From: Kosakonia pseudosacchari
GTDB taxonomy: Bacteria; Pseudomonadota; Gammaproteobacteria; Enterobacterales; Enterobacteriaceae
Direction of reading: 5' to 3'
NCBI RefSeq assembly: GCF_900184035.1
Contig: NZ_FXWP01000004.1
Coordinates: forward strand, 1 to 64,000
DNA length: 64,000 bases
Under the pieces are notes generated by a model. It had not been told where the DNA came from. It did no database searches and saw only the letters and a program-made list of their open reading frames with translations. The translations under genes were made by a program, and so were the position numbers. Shown here in pieces: positions 60,923 to 64,000 of this stretch (positions are counted from its first letter, which is position 1; the number at the start of each line of letters is the position of its first letter).

Positions 60923-61246
60923 GTTTGATATTTTAGTTGCGATTGAAGGTTATGGTTTTGCATTCAGTGCTATGATTTTTATTTGATTTAATTGATTGTT
61001 TTGAAATGAATTTTTATTTGTTTTTGATTATTTGTGCGCATTTGTTTAGCTATTTGTGCGGAAAAAAGTTCCCTGAAATTTACAAAATGAAACATCTATC
61101 ATTATGTATGAAACATCTTCAAAGTTTTCGTATCATATTCTCGTTGGATTATTTTTCTTTTTTAAGCACAATGATTTTGCCAGCCGGTTAGAGGGTTAAT
61201 CGGCAAGCAGTGGCAATAAAAATGCATATAACAGAGGGTTAATAAA
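60923..61246 (+). promoter_or_regulatory. micF-ompC intergenic region and ompC leader
   Basis: These 324 A/T-rich bases hold divergent promoters and the ompC leader. A 61-codon frame at 61006-61191 covers the OmpR sites and is not a gene. AGAGGG before ATG 61247 serves as the ompC ribosome site. Confidence 0.6.
61078..61160 (+). promoter_or_regulatory. OmpR-type control region of ompC (and micF)
   Basis: GAAACAT occurs at 61089-61095 and again at 61110-61116, exactly 21 bases apart, within TTTACAAAATGAAACATCT and TATGTATGAAACATCTT. A third related segment, AAGTTTTCGTATCATATTC, follows. This is the three-site OmpR pattern known upstream of E. coli ompC. TTGGATTAT near 61144 is in the position of the E. 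coli -10 region. The same segment faces micF. Confidence 0.8.
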
Positions 61247-62392
61247 ATGAAAGTTAAAGTTCTGTCCCTCCTGGTACCGGCTCTGCTGGTGGCAGGCGCA
61301 GCAAATGCGGCTGAAGTTTACAATAAAGATGGCAACAAATTAGATCTGTACGGCAAAGTAGACGGTCTGCACTATTTTTCTGACGACAACGGTTCTGATG
61401 GCGATAAGAGCTATGTCCGTTTTGGCTTCAAAGGCGAAACGCAGGTTAACGATCAGGTAACCGGCTACGGCCAGTGGGAATACAACGTACAGGCGAACAG
61501 TGAAGAAGGCGCAAGCGATCAAGCATGGACTCGTTTGGCCTTTGCTGGTATCCGCGTTGCTGACGCAGGTTCTTTCGACTACGGTCGTAACTATGGCGTT
61601 ATCTACGACGTCACTTCCTGGACCGACGTTCTGCCGGAATTCGGCGGCGATACCTACGGTGCAGATAACTTCATGCAGTCCCGTGCTAACGGCGTTGCAA
61701 CCTATCGTAACACTGACTTCTTCGGTCTGGTTGATGGTCTGAACTTTGCTCTGCAATACCAGGGTAAAAACGGTAGCGTAAGTGGTGAGAACGACAGCAA
61801 TGGTCGTAGCCTGCTTAACCAGAATGGTGACGGCTATGGCGCGTCTCTGACTTACGATCTGGGCGCAGGCTTCAGCGTGGGCGGCGCGATGTCCTCTTCT
61901 AAACGTACTGCTGACCAGAATGCGACCAACAATGATGCGCTGTTCGGTGAAGGCGATCACGCAGAAGTGTACAGCGGCGGCCTGAAATACGACGCTAACA
62001 ACATCTACCTGGCGGCACAGTATTCTCAGACCTATAACGCAACCCGCTTTGGTGATTCCAATGGTAATCCTCGCTCCACTGCATACGGTTTTGCCAACAA
62101 AGCGCAGAACTTTGAAGTGGTTGCCCAGTACCAGTTCGACTTCGGTCTGCGTCCGTCCATCGCTTACCTGCAATCTAAAGGTAAGGACATGAGCAACAAC
62201 ACCGGTACTGTTAACTTCGGTGACCAGGATATCCTGAAATACATCGATGTTGGCGCGACCTACTACTTCAACAAAAACATGTCCACCTATGTTGATTACA
62301 AAATCAACCTGCTGGACGACAACGACTTCACCAAAGCCGCTGGTATTTCCACCGACAACGTTGTTGCGCTGGGCCTGGTTTACCAGTTCTAA
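61247..62392 (+). CDS. ompC: Outer-membrane porin OmpC
   Basis: A trimeric general-diffusion porin favoured at high osmolarity. The 381-residue precursor has a 21-residue signal peptide, cleaved in [13 protein letters not shown]. The mature protein has 16 beta strands, with the constriction loop L3 containing [10 protein letters not shown] and arginine-rich eyelet residues, and the C-terminal LGLVYQF ending in Phe. It is longer than E. coli OmpC (367), mainly in surface loops such as around [18 protein letters not shown]. The lead promoter context (OmpR sites, divergent micF) supports ompC rather than another porin gene. Confidence 0.95.
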   Translation: MKVKVLSLLVPALLVAGAANAAEVYNKDGNKLDLYGKVDGLHYFSDDNGSDGDKSYVRFGFKGETQVNDQVTGYGQWEYNVQANSEEGASDQAWTRLAFAGIRVADAGSFDYGRNYGVIYDVTSWTDVLPEFGGDTYGADNFMQSRANGVATYRNTDFFGLVDGLNFALQYQGKNGSVSGENDSNGRSLLNQNGDGYGASLTYDLGAGFSVGGAMSSSKRTADQNATNNDALFGEGDHAEVYSGGLKYDANNIYLAAQYSQTYNATRFGDSNGNPRSTAYGFANKAQNFEVVAQYQFDFGLRPSIAYLQSKGKDMSNNTGTVNFGDQDILKYIDVGATYYFNKNMSTYVDYKINLLDDNDFTKAAGISTDNVVALGLVYQF

Positions 62393-62411
62393 GTTAACAA
62401 CCGTGATGATT

Positions 62412-62436
62412 AAGGGGCCGAAAGGCCCCTTTTTTA
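62412..62436 (+). terminator. Terminator of ompC
   Basis: AAGGGGCC (62412-62419) and GGCCCCTT (62424-62431) form a perfect 8-bp stem with a GAAA tetraloop, running into T residues. Confidence 0.93.
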
Positions 62437-62507
62437 TGGCTCGCGTCGGTTAAAACGCACGTTTTAGTGTAGGCTTGCCGCGGGTTAACAAATAACGAGA
62501 GACAGAG

Positions 62508-63539
62508 ATGATTTTTCTTCGTGCCGGGGTTGTCGCGGCGTTGTTATTACTGGCCGGATGCGACACCGGTAGCAAGGCGCAGCCCATCGTGCTGGAAGGC
62601 AAAACCATGGGCACTTTCTGGCGCGTGAGTGTGGTGGATATCAGCCCACAACAGGCGCAGAACCTGCAACAAAAAATTCAGACGCAACTGGATGCTGACG
62701 ATCACCTGATGTCGACCTGGAAGGACGACTCCGCGCTGATGCGCTTTAACCATTCGACCAGCACGGCTCCGTGGCCTGTCAACGCCGCGCTGGCGGACAT
62801 TGTCACCACTGCGTTGCGTGTCGGCGAAAAAACAGATGGCGCGATGGATATCACCGTCGGGCCGCTGGTTAATTTGTGGGGGTTTGGCCCGGATAAACAG
62901 CCGGTAAAAACGCCAGACCAGGCACAAATCGATGCGGCGAAAGCACGTACCGGTTTAGCGCATTTAACCGTGATCAACCGCGCCGGGGAGCAATTTCTGC
63001 AAAAAGATCTGCCGGATCTGTTTGTTGACCTTTCGACGGTAGGCGAGGGGTACGCGGCGGATCACCTTGCAAGGTTAATGGAACAGGAAGGGATCGCGCG
63101 TTATCTGGTTTCTGTTGGCGGTGCGTTAGCCAGCCGGGGTATGAACGCGCAAGGCCAGTCGTGGCGCGTAGCGATCCAGAAACCGACCGATCGTGAGAAT
63201 GTTGCCCAGGCGGTTGTCGATATTAATGGGCATGGCATCAGCACCTCTGGCAGCTACCGTAATTATTACGAACTGGACGGCAAACGTATTTCACACATCA
63301 TCGATCCGCGCAACGGACGGCCAATCCAGCATGCGCTGGTATCGGTTACGGTTATCGCGCCCACAGCGCTGGAAGCCGATGCCTGGGACACCGGTTTAAT
63401 GGTGCTCGGCACCGAACAGGCAAAAGAGGTGGTGAAGCGGGAAGGGCTGGCGGTCTTTATGATTATCAAAGACGGCGATGGTTTTCGCACCTGGATGTCG
63501 CCGCAGTTTTCCGCGTTTCTGCTAAGCGAAAAAAATTAA
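62508..63539 (+). CDS. apbE: FAD:protein FMN transferase ApbE
   Basis: A periplasmic lipoprotein that attaches FMN covalently to threonines of target flavoproteins such as Nqr and Rnf subunits. The 343-residue product has a lipoprotein signal, VVAALLLLAGCDTG, with lipidated Cys19. ApbE motifs include KTMGTFWRVSV, DHLMSTWKDDSALMRFN, the DITVGPLVNLWGFGP segment, the DLSTVGEGYAADHL region, and the metal-binding AWDTGLMVLG. The ATG at 62508 follows AACGAGAGACAGAG. It sits between ompC and ada, as in E. coli. Confidence 0.95.
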   Translation: MIFLRAGVVAALLLLAGCDTGSKAQPIVLEGKTMGTFWRVSVVDISPQQAQNLQQKIQTQLDADDHLMSTWKDDSALMRFNHSTSTAPWPVNAALADIVTTALRVGEKTDGAMDITVGPLVNLWGFGPDKQPVKTPDQAQIDAAKARTGLAHLTVINRAGEQFLQKDLPDLFVDLSTVGEGYAADHLARLMEQEGIARYLVSVGGALASRGMNAQGQSWRVAIQKPTDRENVAQAVVDINGHGISTSGSYRNYYELDGKRISHIIDPRNGRPIQHALVSVTVIAPTALEADAWDTGLMVLGTEQAKEVVKREGLAVFMIIKDGDGFRTWMSPQFSAFLLSEKN

Positions 63540-63540
63540 A

Positions 63541-63554
63541 CCGCAAGATTGCGG
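63541..63554. other. Short hairpin between apbE and ada
   Basis: CCGCA and TGCGG pair around AGAT right after the apbE stop. There is no U tract on the plus strand, so it is a weak terminator candidate. Confidence 0.35.
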
Positions 63555-63611
63555 GTGTCTGGATCTGCGCATACGGGCACAGTAAGGCTAAGCTTACATG
63601 AGGAGCCTGAC

Positions 63612-64000
63612 ATGAACGACACCACATTATCAGATGAACAGCGCTGGCAAGCGGTGCTGGCCCGTAACGCGCAGGTTGATGGTCAGTTTGTCTTTGCCGT
63701 GCTGACAACCGGCATTTTTTGCCGTCCCTCTTGCACGGCGCGTCACGCCCTGCGCCAGAATGTCCGTTTCTATCCCGATGCGCAGAGCGCCCAGGCCGCC
63801 GGATTTCGCCCCTGTAAGCGCTGCCAGCCGGATAAAACCCATCCGCAGCAACAGCGGCTGGATAAAGTGGCTAAAGCCTGCCGTTTACTGGAGCAGGATA
63901 CGCCCATTACGCTGGCGCAACTGGCCGCCGAAGTGGCGCTTAGCCCTTATCATTTTCACCGTTTATTTAAATCCGTTACCGGCATGACGCCAAAAGCCTG
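63612..64000 (+). CDS. ada: Ada DNA-repair protein and regulator (5' part)
   Basis: The bifunctional adaptive-response protein that takes methyl groups from DNA and then activates ada, alkB and alkA. Only the first 129 codons are in the window; the gene runs off the right edge. The N-terminal zinc domain has Cys37 and Cys41 in GIFCRPSCTARH and Cys68 and Cys71 in FRPCKRCQPD. The N-terminal methyl acceptor corresponds to Cys38 in E. coli, hence Cys37 here. An AraC-type helix-turn-helix begins near residue 98 (ITLAQLAAEVALSPYHFHRLFK, seen in part as ALSPYHFHRLFK). ATG 63612 follows AGGAG. No Ada box was identified upstream. Confidence 0.93.
   Translation, partial: MNDTTLSDEQRWQAVLARNAQVDGQFVFAVLTTGIFCRPSCTARHALRQNVRFYPDAQSAQAAGFRPCKRCQPDKTHPQQQRLDKVAKACRLLEQDTPITLAQLAAEVALSPYHFHRLFKSVTGMTPKA

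Noticed and set aside
61006..61191. A 61-codon frame upstream of ompC
   Set aside because: It covers the OmpR-type repeats and has no ribosome site.

Overview
The window is a conserved chromosomal backbone segment of a motile member of the Enterobacteriaceae. Gene order and protein lengths follow the Escherichia coli/Salmonella pta-to-ada interval, and almost every product is recognisable at near full length. A cheV gene downstream of nuo, as in Salmonella, and a 381-residue OmpC suggest an Enterobacter- or Kosakonia-like genus, but I cannot fix genus or species from sequence alone. There are no tRNA or rRNA genes, insertion sequences, prophage genes or CRISPR arrays.

Layout. 1-9535: acetate overflow genes pta and ackA (minus), then yfbV, yfbU, hxpA and yfbS (plus), then yfbR and alaA (minus). 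9536-12044: two long non-coding regions flank the LysR regulator gene lrhA; the first holds an RcsB-box-like site. 12045-27186: the complete 13-gene nuo operon for respiratory complex I (nuoA, B, CD, E-N). 27262-29282: cheV and rnz (minus). 29345-30165: elaA and elaB. 30253-37240: menFDHBCE, a tightly overlapping menaquinone operon. 37237-39670: nudI (minus), yfaZ and the cinA-like gene. 39694-46452: the divergent glpACB and glpTQ operons for anaerobic glycerol-3-phosphate use. 46481-50203: yfaE, nrdB and nrdA (aerobic ribonucleotide reductase and its ferredoxin). 50549-51277: ubiG. 51436-54078: gyrA. 54193-60408: the Rcs phosphorelay genes rcsC (plus), rcsB and rcsD (minus). 60829-61246: the micF sRNA and the OmpR-type control region of ompC. 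61247-64000: ompC, apbE and the 5' part of ada, which is cut by the window edge.

How the parts work together. Much of the window is respiratory flexibility: complex I feeds quinones, menFDHBCE makes menaquinone for anaerobic respiration, ubiG completes ubiquinone, glpACB delivers glycerol-3-phosphate electrons to menaquinone, and ackA-pta handles acetate overflow. A second theme is envelope and motility control: RcsC/RcsD/RcsB, their probable target lrhA, ompC with micF, and cheV behind a sigma-28-type promoter.

I found no wholly new gene system. The more interesting signals are in non-coding DNA: the cheV flagellar promoter, the RcsB-like box in the lrhA leader, paired DnaA and NrdR boxes before nrdA, a structured element between nuoL and nuoM, a terminator-like hairpin before nuoA, and a perfect 16-bp palindrome between nudI and yfaZ. 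Several accessory loci that E. coli K-12 carries in this interval (arn-pmrD, rhm, inaA, yfaL, ato, elaD-yfbK) are absent here.
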